This document shows, piece by piece, positions 38,154-46,462 of a DNA stretch of 64,000 bases. This DNA comes from JBAXXL01 sp037127915 (GTDB lineage Bacteria; Bacteroidota; Ignavibacteria; Kapaibacteriales; UBA2268). Positions within the stretch are counted from its first letter, which is position 1; every line of letters starts with the position of its first letter. The DNA lies in the NCBI GenBank assembly GCA_037127915.1, contig JBAXXL010000011.1:42532-106531 (forward strand), written 5' to 3'. The notes below the pieces were generated by a model that saw only the letters and a list, made by a program, of their open reading frames with translations, was not told the DNA's origin and did no database searches. Position numbers and translations under genes: made by a program.

Positions 38154-38160
38154 CTTGAAT

Positions 38161-38469
38161 TTATTCACTCGGCGGCAAAGTAAAATGAAGTTTATCTTCA
38201 TAGATTTCTTTCATTGCCAAGAAAGTGGGTTTAGGAAGTTTATCAAATTTCTTACTGATATTGATTTGGTCCCAGTTCGGTGGTAATCCATCTTCCCTTT
38301 GAACAACTTCAACATCTTCCATCTGGATTTTCAGCTCGTTTTTAATTTGGTCATTAATTTGACGCGCTCTAAAACCCATAGCAACAATTGATTGATATAT
38401 GGAACCTTTACGCGATTCCTTCATTTTAACTAACACCGGATTAACTATGTATTTTTCCAACGTTAACAC
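38161..38469 (-). CDS. rpoZ: RNA polymerase omega subunit, Bacteroidetes type
   Basis: A 102-residue protein with the omega/Rpb6 core: SIYQSIVAMGFRARQINDQI and KNELKIQMEDVEVVQ, then the lineage-specific tail KKFDKLPKPTFLAMKEIYED. Omega helps fold and assemble the beta' subunit. The FRARQIN helix is the key identifying motif. The gene is divergent from the MerR regulator and is followed by a terminator. Confidence 0.88.
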   Translation of the reverse strand: MLTLEKYIVNPVLVKMKESRKGSIYQSIVAMGFRARQINDQIKNELKIQMEDVEVVQREDGLPPNWDQINISKKFDKLPKPTFLAMKEIYEDKLHFTLPPSE

Positions 38470-38475
38470 CTTATG

Positions 38476-38505
38476 GTAATTACAAAATTTGTAATTACAA
38501 AATTA
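38476..38505 (-). repeat. Two 15-base tandem repeats over the rpoZ promoter
   Basis: Units at 38476-38490 and 38491-38505 differ only in the last base, and each begins with the self-complementary GTAATTAC. On the minus strand the second unit contains TAATTTTG (38505-38498), which with TTTT at 38528-38525 (N19) gives a near-consensus promoter about 22 bases before the rpoZ ATG. The repeats could bind a regulator such as the divergent MerR protein; this is inference. Confidence 0.5.
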
Positions 38506-38604
38506 CGAAAATTTTGTGAAAAAAAAAATAGCTGAACAATTATTTTTTTTAAAATAAAATTATTAAATTAGAGTAAGTAAATTTACATAATTTAAAAAAG
38601 TTAT

Positions 38605-38973
38605 ATGGAAAAATTATATTTCTCTATTAGCGAAGTAAGCCGCATCGTGGATGAAGAATCCTATGTCCTCAGATATTGGGAAAAAGAATTCTCATTTTTG
38701 AGTCCAAGAAAGAACAATGCCGGCAACAGAGTTTACACTCTAAAAGATATTAAGACGGTAAAAGCAATTCAATATTTATTGAGAAATCAAAAATTGACAC
38801 TTGCTGAAGCAAAAATCGGATTCAAGGATTTAGACATTAACACATTTGAATTTGACTTATCAGGTTATGCTAATTTATTCCAAGAACCCGAAAACAAACC
38901 ACAAGCAATCTCGAAAAGAGAACTTACAGAAATACTTACGATTTTTAAAGAAACTGTTAACTTATTAAAATAA
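38605..38973 (+). CDS. MerR-family transcriptional regulator
   Basis: A 122-residue DNA-binding protein. The winged helix is complete: YFSISEVSRIVDEESYVLRY, WEKEFSFLSPRKNNAGNR and VYTLKDIKTVKAIQYLL, followed by a short helical tail without cysteine-rich metal-sensing sites. This short form is common in FCB bacteria as a housekeeping MerR. The WD40 and OmpA-like genes follow after 23 bases and may be under its control; rpoZ is divergent. Confidence 0.88.
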   Translation: MEKLYFSISEVSRIVDEESYVLRYWEKEFSFLSPRKNNAGNRVYTLKDIKTVKAIQYLLRNQKLTLAEAKIGFKDLDINTFEFDLSGYANLFQEPENKPQAISKRELTEILTIFKETVNLLK

Positions 38974-38996
38974 ATCAAATTTAAAGAGGTATTATT

Positions 38997-39977
38997 ATGA
39001 CTAAAAACACTATTTTGCTATTTTTTCTAATACTAATGTGTTTGGTCTCTACTGCTCAAAGTGCTGAAAAATACGAATATGTGATGAGGACAGTCGGTTC
39101 TCATGCTGACGAAGTTTTGGGTGTTTTCGTAAACGAAGATGATACAAAAGTAGCAACCTGTAGTTTGGACGAAACCATTAAAATATGGTCTATCCCTGAT
39201 GGTAAAGAACTTGTCACTATGAAAGGTCATTTGGGAGCTGTCAACAATTTATCTTTTTCAGGCAATGACAGCTTAATAGCAAGTGCATCAAGCGACCAAA
39301 CTGTTCGTATTTGGAACGTTTATACTGGAAAGCAGGTATCGGTTCTTAAAGGACACACTGACCAAGTGATTGGTGTATATTTTAGCCAAGACGCTAAAAG
39401 TGAGCTTGTTGCTTCAGCCAGTTTTGATAAAACCATCAAATTATGGGACCGTGTGAGCGGTACTGAGTTGAAAACATTGCGAGGTCACAAAGAAGCTTGC
39501 AATAACGTGGCATACAGCTACGATGGCAAATACCTTGCTTCATGCGGCGATGACAAAGTTATTTATATTTGGAGCGCCGACCCCAAAAATGAATCTCCAA
39601 TGAAAATGCTTACAGGTCACAATGCACCAATATTAACAGTATTATACAGCTTCGACAGCAAATATCTTGCTTCAGCAGACCAGGAAGGCGTTATTAAAAT
39701 TTGGGCTATGCCTGAAGGTACTTTATTGCAGACAATCAAAGCTCACACTGAATTAATACAAGATGTATCATTTGCTTGTGACAATCAAACATTAGTAAGC
39801 GCAAGTTTGGATAAAACTGTTAAATTATGGAACATATTAACAGGCGCAAATTTAATGACTATGGTTATTGATTCCGAAATATGGGGTGTTGACCTAACTT
39901 GTGACACCAAAACAATCGTTCTTGGCTGTGCCGATGGTACTGTACGATTTCTAACTAAAAAGGAAGGAAAAAAATAA
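38997..39977 (+). CDS. Exported seven-bladed WD40 protein
   Basis: A 326-residue protein. A signal peptide (about 1-23, ending STAQSA) precedes seven WD40 repeats of about 42 residues, each with GH...V, D.T and IW/LW signatures (e.g. SSDQTVRIWNVYTGK, SFDKTIKLWDRVSG, SLDKTVKLWNILTG). It forms a complete propeller with nothing else, so it should act as an interaction platform in the periplasm or at the surface. The OmpA-like gene overlaps its stop (TAATG), so the two products likely work together. Confidence 0.88.
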   Translation: MTKNTILLFFLILMCLVSTAQSAEKYEYVMRTVGSHADEVLGVFVNEDDTKVATCSLDETIKIWSIPDGKELVTMKGHLGAVNNLSFSGNDSLIASASSDQTVRIWNVYTGKQVSVLKGHTDQVIGVYFSQDAKSELVASASFDKTIKLWDRVSGTELKTLRGHKEACNNVAYSYDGKYLASCGDDKVIYIWSADPKNESPMKMLTGHNAPILTVLYSFDSKYLASADQEGVIKIWAMPEGTLLQTIKAHTELIQDVSFACDNQTLVSASLDKTVKLWNILTGANLMTMVIDSEIWGVDLTCDTKTIVLGCADGTVRFLTKKEGKK

Positions 39978-40696
39978 TGAAAAAAAGAATATTAACAATA
40001 GTAGCTTGTATGCTGTTAATTAGTACAGTTATTCCGGGTTATCTATCAGCTCAAGGTGAAATGGTAGGAACTGTTATCGCCGTTACAGGGAAAGTTTTAA
40101 ACGCTTTAGATAAATCACCGGTATCAGTAAAAATCATTGCTTATGATGAAAGCGGAAAAAAAGTAAATTCAACTCGCAGTAATGAATCGGACGGTTCATA
40201 CTATCTGACGAAGCTCCAACCCAATCATACATATAATTTTATAATAAGTGATGAAAAGTATTTAATCACAAAATACAGCTTGAATATTCCCGATTTGAAA
40301 AAATATTCAGAAATATCGAAGGACTTCATCGTTTATCCTAAGGGAGCTAATATCAAAATTAAATTAAATGTTCCACCTTTTGAATTTAACAAAACCAAAA
40401 TCAAATATGCTTATGGAGTTCTTTTAGAAGACCAAGTAAGTTTGTTTATTGAAAATCCTGATGTCAAATTTTCTATTGTCAGCTACCCGGACAATGACGA
40501 TAACCCGGCAGAAAATGCGACTATTTCTTCCGAAAGAGCGCAAAGTTTAGCTGATTTCTTGATTATCAAGGGGATCGATCCAAGCAGAATCAATCTGGTT
40601 AAAAATACAAACACCGATCCGGCTAATCCAAAACCGGTCGCTAAAGCCGCAAAAGGCAAAAAGTACATTGGAACAACGTATTTTGTGATAAACTAA
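39977..40696 (+). CDS. OmpA-like protein with carboxypeptidase-regulatory-like domain
   Basis: A 239-residue protein with a signal peptide (about 1-25). Residues about 33-110 form a CarboxypepD-regulatory-like beta sandwich (VTGKVLNALDKSPVSVKII to SDGSYYLTKLQP). The C-terminal part resembles an OmpA peptidoglycan-binding domain: PPFEFNKTKIKYAYGVLL, then ISSERAQSLADFLIIKGID. The usual GHTD loop is altered to SYPDND, so peptidoglycan binding is uncertain. Its ATG overlaps the WD40 gene stop, and a strong terminator follows. Confidence 0.78.
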   Translation: MKKRILTIVACMLLISTVIPGYLSAQGEMVGTVIAVTGKVLNALDKSPVSVKIIAYDESGKKVNSTRSNESDGSYYLTKLQPNHTYNFIISDEKYLITKYSLNIPDLKKYSEISKDFIVYPKGANIKIKLNVPPFEFNKTKIKYAYGVLLEDQVSLFIENPDVKFSIVSYPDNDDNPAENATISSERAQSLADFLIIKGIDPSRINLVKNTNTDPANPKPVAKAAKGKKYIGTTYFVIN

Positions 40697-40721
40697 GATT
40701 AACTATCAAAATAAACGCACA

Positions 40722-40764
40722 AAAGAATCAACCACAAGTCAAATCTTGGGTTGATTCTTTTTAT
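40722..40764 (+). terminator. Rho-independent terminator after the OmpA-like gene
   Basis: A 12-base stem (40722-40733/40749-40760) extended by a CAAG/CTTG inner pairing (40735-40738/40745-40748), then a T-rich tail. It closes the WD40-OmpA transcript. Confidence 0.9.
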
Positions 40765-40789
40765 AACTCACAACTTATAATTCATAACT
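40762..40789 (-). repeat. Heptamer array (4 units) after a decayed T9SS gene end
   Basis: On the minus strand: AGTTATG, AATTATA, AGTTGTG, AGTTATA, starting four bases after the TAG of the remnant at 40794-40853. Confidence 0.75.
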
Positions 40790-40793
40790 TCTT

Positions 40794-40853
40794 CTATCTC
40801 GCAACCACAAACCGCTTCATGATACTTTTGTCTTTCATCTGAATAACTACATT
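40794..40853 (-). pseudogene. Remnant of a T9SS sorting-domain C-terminus
   Basis: Minus-strand translation gives NVVIQMKDKSIMKRFVVAR and a TAG stop, preceded directly by a TAA. The sequence has the shape of the last strand pair of a type A T9SS sorting domain (compare endings such as ITKSFLIVR and IIKKMIIIR in this window). The rest of the gene is gone. The identification rests on 19 residues. Confidence 0.5.
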
Positions 40854-40972
40854 TTAATTTCCCATACAAAAATAATAATTAATATCATATTTTTATTTTA
40901 AGAATATTTTATTATGATTTTTGATTATATTTGTATTGTAACAATTTTAGAAAATGGTTTTATGAGAATTAT

Positions 40973-42661
40973 ATGAAAAAATATTTACTATTTGGCTTAT
41001 TCTTGTTTTTGGTAGCTATTTCCTGCAAGGAATCTACAAGTGTTGATACAAGCGTCACCTACAAAATTACTGTTAAAGTTGAAAAAGGAATTGGTGGCAA
41101 GGTTTATTTTGATAATAGCAGTTACGATTATACCTCAGGAATTGAAACACTCGAAAAAAATGGAGGTGAAGAAGTTTATTTAAAAGCAGAGCCTACAAGT
41201 GGATGGAAATTCGAAAGATGGACCTTAATTTCAAAAAAGGATACTATATTCAGTAACGATGTAATTCTGAATTTTCAAGCATCTGAGGACCTAACTATAA
41301 AAGCATTGTTTATCGACAAATCAATTGTTTACAATAATCTTTTTGTAAAAATAACTGGTAATGGGTCTATTAAAAGCTTGCCTGAAGGTATTAATAGCCG
41401 TAATGATTGCAGTTATCCCTTTGTAAATGGAACAACTGTTAATCTTACTGCTTCACCTGACAACAATTGGGAGTTTGATGGTTGGACAGGTGCTATAACA
41501 AGTCAAAACCAGCAAATCACCGTTACTATGGATACTATAAAAAGTATTACGGCCATTTTTAGGGATAAATCTATACCAAGAGTAAAACTGAATATATCAA
41601 AAACTGGTTTAGGAACTATAACCAGCGTACCGTTTGGCATTGACTGCGGCTCAATATGCTCATATAACTTTGATAAAGATGTTATGGTTTCAATAAAAGC
41701 AGTGCCTAATAATCAATACGAATTTACACGCTGGGAAGGAGACGCAATAGGAACAAACGATAGAATTGATGTTACAATGAATAGCGAAAAAAATATAACA
41801 GCAATCTTTACAAAAATACCAACATCAACTTTAAAAATCGTAAAGCAAGGACAGGGAAATATTAGCAGTATCCCTGCTGGAATTGACTGTGGTTATGTTT
41901 GTGAATATACATTTAAACAAAATACTAGCGTTCATTTAACTGCAACTCCGATATCCGGATATCAATTCAAAAAATGGTCTGGAGACATTGCCGATAATAC
42001 TTCACCTGAAATAGATGTTGCATTGAATTCCAATAAAATAATAAATGCCGTTTTCGAAGAAATCACACCATTCTTTATTGAAGATTTTAATGTTGACCCA
42101 TTAACTAATGGTTGGTCCAATGTGGCACAAAGTGATTATAAAACAACACTTTGGGAGATTGACAAAAGCAATATATTTAATAATTCCAACTTATATTGCT
42201 ATACATATACTGCTTTGATAAAAAAAATAAATGATGATATTGATTTCAAAACTCAGAACTTTACAATTAATTTTTATTTTAAAAACTCAGGTTGTGAAGA
42301 ATATGGATATGATTATTTCCGTTTTTTTATAAAACTTTATTCATCGGATATGACTGTAAAAGATTTTATTTATTATAATTTGTACGATGGTAGCTTTAGC
42401 TTTTTCGGGAGTTCAAAATCATTATTCGTTCCAATTGAAGGAAAAGTTTCTATCAAAAAAATTGGTGACCAAATCACTTTACAGTATAATGATGGCAGCC
42501 CATTATTAACATATACATTAAGTAGTGCAGAAAATAAGTTTGTTGCTAGTTACATTTCTTTTGGATTTAATCATTTTAATTATCATGGTAGTTCTGATCA
42601 ATATAAAAATATTTGTAAATACTACCTAATTGATTGGATAAAAATAACAAAATTAAATTAA
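40973..42661 (+). CDS. Lipoprotein with four InlB-B-like repeats and C-terminal lectin-like domain
   Basis: A protein of about 562 residues. I start at the ATG at 40973 because it opens a lipoprotein signal MKKYLLFGLFLFLVAISC (lipid Cys18); the frame extends upstream only to a TTG. Four repeats of about 80 residues (roughly 26-365) are of the divergent InlB B-repeat / bacterial repeat type: GWKFERWT, WEFDGWTG, YEFTRWEGD, YQFKKWSGD. The last two have GIDCG..C.Y cysteine pairs. The C-terminal about 195 residues are strand-rich, like a concanavalin-type carbohydrate-binding fold. Likely surface-exposed. The protease gene follows after 16 bases. Confidence 0.78.
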   Translation: MKKYLLFGLFLFLVAISCKESTSVDTSVTYKITVKVEKGIGGKVYFDNSSYDYTSGIETLEKNGGEEVYLKAEPTSGWKFERWTLISKKDTIFSNDVILNFQASEDLTIKALFIDKSIVYNNLFVKITGNGSIKSLPEGINSRNDCSYPFVNGTTVNLTASPDNNWEFDGWTGAITSQNQQITVTMDTIKSITAIFRDKSIPRVKLNISKTGLGTITSVPFGIDCGSICSYNFDKDVMVSIKAVPNNQYEFTRWEGDAIGTNDRIDVTMNSEKNITAIFTKIPTSTLKIVKQGQGNISSIPAGIDCGYVCEYTFKQNTSVHLTATPISGYQFKKWSGDIADNTSPEIDVALNSNKIINAVFEEITPFFIEDFNVDPLTNGWSNVAQSDYKTTLWEIDKSNIFNNSNLYCYTYTALIKKINDDIDFKTQNFTINFYFKNSGCEEYGYDYFRFFIKLYSSDMTVKDFIYYNLYDGSFSFFGSSKSLFVPIEGKVSIKKIGDQITLQYNDGSPLLTYTLSSAENKFVASYISFGFNHFNYHGSSDQYKNICKYYLIDWIKITKLN

Positions 42662-42677
42662 AATATATGGGCAAAAT

Positions 42678-44336
42678 ATGAAAAGAATATTATTATGTAT
42701 CTTGATGTTAGTAATGAGTGTTGAAGGATATTCCCAAAAGAATAAATTTAACACTAACGCTGTTGTTAAAATCTTTAATTATGAAAATGTAGAACTTGTA
42801 CCAGTTGGTGAAGGGTGGAATATAGCTCTTCCAATGATGGGTCATGGAAGTGGAACCATGATTGACTCTAGCGGTATTATTCTGACTAATTCGCACGTTG
42901 TTGCAGATTCGAGGTTACTTGCTGTACTATTACCTGGAAGTGAGCAGATATTTCAGGCAGAAGTTATTTTTCAACAAAAAAATGACGAAATCGGAGAAGA
43001 TTATGCATTTATATGTATAACTGGAACATTCAAAGATTATGTTACATTACCAAGGAGACAGCCAATTTATGAGCAAAGAGACAAAGTTTTTGCACTTGGG
43101 TATCCTATAGATTTTATAAATAAAAATCCCGGTTCTGTTGACGGAATCATTTCATTAGTTAATCCTGATGCCGCCCCAGGGCTTACTCAAATGACTGCAC
43201 CCATTAATGGCGGTAATTCTGGTGGACCAGTTATTAATAGTAATGAAGAAATTATAGGCATTACCGTATCAGCAAGAAAAGAAGCAGAAGGTATTAAATA
43301 TTTTATGCCAATCGAAAAAATTATTAACAAATTGAATGAAATAAAAAAAACTTCTTTGATTGATGAGCATAAAAATAAACTGAAAAATGATGATTTCGAA
43401 ATAAGAGAAATCAAACTCAAACTGATAGAATATCTTACAAAGATTAATAAACAAGTTGTAAATGTTTCTGATGTTGCTATTGAATCACTCCTACAACTCT
43501 TTCTCAAGGAAGATATTGGTAATGATTTAACAAAATTGATATTGAAAGCTGAATCTAATGCTAATAATAAAAATGATGTGTTAGCCGACTTATTAGCCAT
43601 ATCGTCAGCTGTATCTTACGACTATGCAATTATAAATATACAAAATTATTTAAAGACAGAAAATTTCAGTTACATTAGTGAATTTTGTAAAAATATTAAT
43701 GAGGCAACGCTTTATTCTGAGAAGGCAATTAAAATTGACCCATCAATTTTAATGTCTAGTTATATAAAACAAATGGAGAGTGTCAAAGGTAAATATAGCA
43801 AATTTTGCAAAGGTGATTTTTCTATTCCAGATCACACACCAACAACGCTTACTAGTTTTTGGGAGATTGAAGGCGGTTTAATTCATAGTAAATTCAAATA
43901 TGCTGACGGGAATGGTAAAGTTGTGTCAGATAACGCAATGTTAGGTGTAAACTGGTATCATACTCCAAACTCTATAATAAACATAGCTTATGGTTTCAGT
44001 TTTCAGATGGGTGGAAATTCAATAAATGATAAGTTAACCACTCTGTCAAATATGAATTTTGAGGTAGGTCCTCATTTCGGTACAATAAGAGATTCATTAA
44101 ATTCGGGATATTTTGCAGAATTTTTAATAACTGCTTCAGGTTTTAATGCAACTATTCCATTACCTCAATCGGGAAAAACTCAAAATATTTGGGGATTTAA
44201 TGTATATTTTGATACGTTCCATATTCGGTTAGGATATATATTTACCAATGGATCCGCTCTAGTGTTGAATTACAGAAATCTTCCATCGAATGATTTTAGG
44301 TCGAGTATGTTTTCTTTATCTTATAGATTTAATTAA
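42678..44336 (+). CDS. HtrA-like trypsin-fold protease with C-terminal beta-barrel-like domain
   Basis: A 552-residue protein with a signal peptide (1-20). Residues about 25-225 are an S1C-type serine protease with the full triad: His73 in TNSHVVAD, Asp108 in GEDYAF, and Ser181 in GGNSGGPV. No PDZ domain follows; instead there is a mostly helical linker (about 225-385). The last about 160 residues, from FWEIEGGLIHSKFKYADG to MFSLSYRFN, alternate in a way that suggests a small outer-membrane barrel. The combination is unusual. It follows the repeat lipoprotein by 16 bases. Confidence 0.8.
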   Translation: MKRILLCILMLVMSVEGYSQKNKFNTNAVVKIFNYENVELVPVGEGWNIALPMMGHGSGTMIDSSGIILTNSHVVADSRLLAVLLPGSEQIFQAEVIFQQKNDEIGEDYAFICITGTFKDYVTLPRRQPIYEQRDKVFALGYPIDFINKNPGSVDGIISLVNPDAAPGLTQMTAPINGGNSGGPVINSNEEIIGITVSARKEAEGIKYFMPIEKIINKLNEIKKTSLIDEHKNKLKNDDFEIREIKLKLIEYLTKINKQVVNVSDVAIESLLQLFLKEDIGNDLTKLILKAESNANNKNDVLADLLAISSAVSYDYAIINIQNYLKTENFSYISEFCKNINEATLYSEKAIKIDPSILMSSYIKQMESVKGKYSKFCKGDFSIPDHTPTTLTSFWEIEGGLIHSKFKYADGNGKVVSDNAMLGVNWYHTPNSIINIAYGFSFQMGGNSINDKLTTLSNMNFEVGPHFGTIRDSLNSGYFAEFLITASGFNATIPLPQSGKTQNIWGFNVYFDTFHIRLGYIFTNGSALVLNYRNLPSNDFRSSMFSLSYRFN

Positions 44337-44374
44337 ACTTGAATTGTTTTAAATATTAAATTTTTGGAGTTGTT

Positions 44375-45484
44375 ATGAAAAAACATTTACTGTATATTAT
44401 TTCACTTATGATAACATTATTGATATTCGTTAGTTCAATCTGCTACGGTCAAATTGATAAAGTTTTTGCTGATCATTTTGCAGATTTTGATGAAAATTAT
44501 TGGGTAAAAATGGATGCTGTCACTAAAACATGGCCATCAGCAAATATTGGGAAACCAAAATCATTCAATATTAGCAATCAAAATGACACTGAACTGAAAT
44601 TGAAATTAAATAATGAAAACAATAATTATTTTACATCAGAAATCCAATCAAAATCTTTTTTTGGTTATGGTACCTACAAATCAAGATTAAAGGTTAGTAA
44701 AGGTGATGGTATTATCAATGCGTTTTTTCTATATAGCGATACCACAAACAAAGAAGAAATTGATTTTGAATTGTTTGCTAAAAAGGGTGTAAATGGTCAT
44801 TATTATGTAATGGTTGGCTTTTTTATTGAATCTAGTACAAAGCATATTTATGAGATTGTTGATCTTGGTTCCGATAATATTAATATAGACCCTACTGATG
44901 GTTATCATAATTATACAATTGAATGGCATAGTAATTATCTAATGTTTTACATTGATTCAAAGCTCATTTGGGCATATCTACCATATAAAACAATCAATTG
45001 TTATGTTAACCTTGAGAGAAAAGATGTAACTAATATTCCATTACCAACCAGAGCAATGAATATAATTTTCAATCATTGGATTGCAGATGGTTATTGGTAT
45101 CCTACTGAATTGGGCTTGCCTGGTCAGGGGAGAAATTTCAAAGATAGTACAGAAATGCTCATCGACTACGTTCAATATTTAAATAGCGAGTCTAATTTTA
45201 TAGATAACAACTTATTCAATCAAAACAATCTATTATCAATAAATCCTAATCCAATTCTCAATGCTTCTGAAATAAATTTCATACTGGATAATCCTTCAAA
45301 AGTCACGCTAACAGTATCAAACAACTTAGGGATAGAAGTTAAAAGACTATTTGATAATGCTTATTTTGAGCAAGGAACTAATAAAATATCTTTGTGTACG
45401 AGTGAATTACCATCTGGCGTTTATTATTGCACTATGTCAAGCGAAACAAACAGAATAACAAAGAGTTTTTTGATTGTTCGATAA
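44375..45484 (+). CDS. GH16-like beta-glucanase with T9SS tail
   Basis: A 369-residue secreted enzyme. A signal peptide (about 1-25) is followed by a GH16 jelly-roll domain: FFGYGTYKSRLKVSKGDGI, then the catalytic EIDFE (ExDxE) in TTNKEEIDFELF, and YHNYTIEWHSNYLMFYIDSK. The two Glu are the nucleophile and acid/base of GH16, which cleaves beta-1,3/1,4-glucans such as laminarin, lichenan or related polymers. The final about 75 residues are a T9SS sorting domain (INPNPILNASEINFIL to KSFLIVR). It is the third gene in the accessory plus-strand run, with a terminator downstream. Confidence 0.85.
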   Translation: MKKHLLYIISLMITLLIFVSSICYGQIDKVFADHFADFDENYWVKMDAVTKTWPSANIGKPKSFNISNQNDTELKLKLNNENNNYFTSEIQSKSFFGYGTYKSRLKVSKGDGIINAFFLYSDTTNKEEIDFELFAKKGVNGHYYVMVGFFIESSTKHIYEIVDLGSDNINIDPTDGYHNYTIEWHSNYLMFYIDSKLIWAYLPYKTINCYVNLERKDVTNIPLPTRAMNIIFNHWIADGYWYPTELGLPGQGRNFKDSTEMLIDYVQYLNSESNFIDNNLFNQNNLLSINPNPILNASEINFILDNPSKVTLTVSNNLGIEVKRLFDNAYFEQGTNKISLCTSELPSGVYYCTMSSETNRITKSFLIVR

Positions 45485-45514
45485 ATACTATACTTATACA
45501 TTTACTTACTTTTC

Positions 45515-45550
45515 AGATGTCCAAAATTTTTATGGTTTTGGACATCTTTT
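45515..45550 (+). terminator. Rho-independent terminator after the GH16 gene
   Basis: A perfect 12-base stem (45515-45526/45536-45547) with a 9-base loop and a following T-run. It sits between convergent genes; the minus side lacks a T-run. Confidence 0.88.
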
Positions 45551-45565
45551 TCTATTCAAACTATC

Positions 45566-46462
45566 TCAAATAAATTTCCAAATATCATCAATTAGCAGAC
45601 AATCGAAAGTTTTAATATGATCTTTAAGTATAGCTTCTGTTTTCATATTAGGCCTTATATCACAATAATATACTCCGTCAAGAGGATTTAGTTTTATCGT
45701 ATATCCTTTAAAATGACCTGGTAAAAATGTTGAGTTTATACCATAAGCATTTTCTTTTTTGGTTTTCTTTCTCTGAATATCATTTAAAAACACAGCAATA
45801 TGTGGTGTTTGACAATTTGTTAATTGGTTATATAAGAATTTATCAATAAATATTTTATCTATCCGGTCCTTACTTGAGGTTTTTATCGAACCAATTAATT
45901 TTATTTCGTCATTTTTTTCTATAATCAGATCGTGCTGATATGCCATATTAAATAAGTTTTCATTACCATCGGTTATTGGAAGCTGAATTACACCTGCTCT
46001 GCATCCAATTCCAATTTCTTTGATAATTAGACGAATAAAATTTTCAAACAAATCACCGTTAAGTTTTCTTGCCGTATTTGACTTTCCAATCGGTAAACCA
46101 TCAAGAGCCGCACCGATGGATTGTTGAATTGTATAAGTTGCTTTATTAATTACATCTCTTAGATCTTGTTCTTGAGGGTTGAAATTTTTTATTTCTTTCA
46201 ATATTTTCAAATACTCTTTAGAAGCATAAGCAAAGTCAGAAGCTTCGAACATAAGATTGGTATTTATTGGACGGGATATTTGGAAATTGCCTGTTTTATC
46301 ATATTGATAGAAGCAATAATTATTTTCATTTTGTGAAATGATTTTAGCTTGAAGATTATTTGCCACATAATTCAAATATTGCGAACAGAATACAATATAA
46401 CCTTCTAAATTTTGAAATTGTGATTTATCCTTAGCCTTATTGACAAGTTGTTGTAGTTTCAT
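45566..46462 (-). CDS. Type II restriction endonuclease, PD-(D/E)XK-like
   Basis: A 298-residue protein encoded directly behind a DNA methyltransferase and overlapping it by 4 bases (ATGA), so almost certainly the cognate nuclease. A plausible nuclease core is Glu140 in NGDLFENFI, Asp178 in AYQHDLII and Ser-Ile-Lys194 in LIGSIKTSS, i.e. D...SxK with Ser where the usual E/D stands. Such a displaced acidic residue is known from the NgoMIV/Cfr10I group. I do not recognise the specific family, and the recognition site cannot be read. The assignment rests mainly on context. Confidence 0.7.
   Translation of the reverse strand: MKLQQLVNKAKDKSQFQNLEGYIVFCSQYLNYVANNLQAKIISQNENNYCFYQYDKTGNFQISRPINTNLMFEASDFAYASKEYLKILKEIKNFNPQEQDLRDVINKATYTIQQSIGAALDGLPIGKSNTARKLNGDLFENFIRLIIKEIGIGCRAGVIQLPITDGNENLFNMAYQHDLIIEKNDEIKLIGSIKTSSKDRIDKIFIDKFLYNQLTNCQTPHIAVFLNDIQRKKTKKENAYGINSTFLPGHFKGYTIKLNPLDGVYYCDIRPNMKTEAILKDHIKTFDCLLIDDIWKFI

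Noticed and set aside
40931..40972. N-terminal extension of the repeat lipoprotein from a TTG
   Set aside because: The ATG at 40973 starts a perfect lipoprotein signal; the extension would bury it, and a TATATTTG promoter-like element (40926-40933) overlaps the extension.
43187..43600. 137-codon open frame on the minus strand
   Set aside because: Antisense to the protease gene; the hydrophobic Ser/Leu/Ile-rich translation is typical of a reverse shadow.
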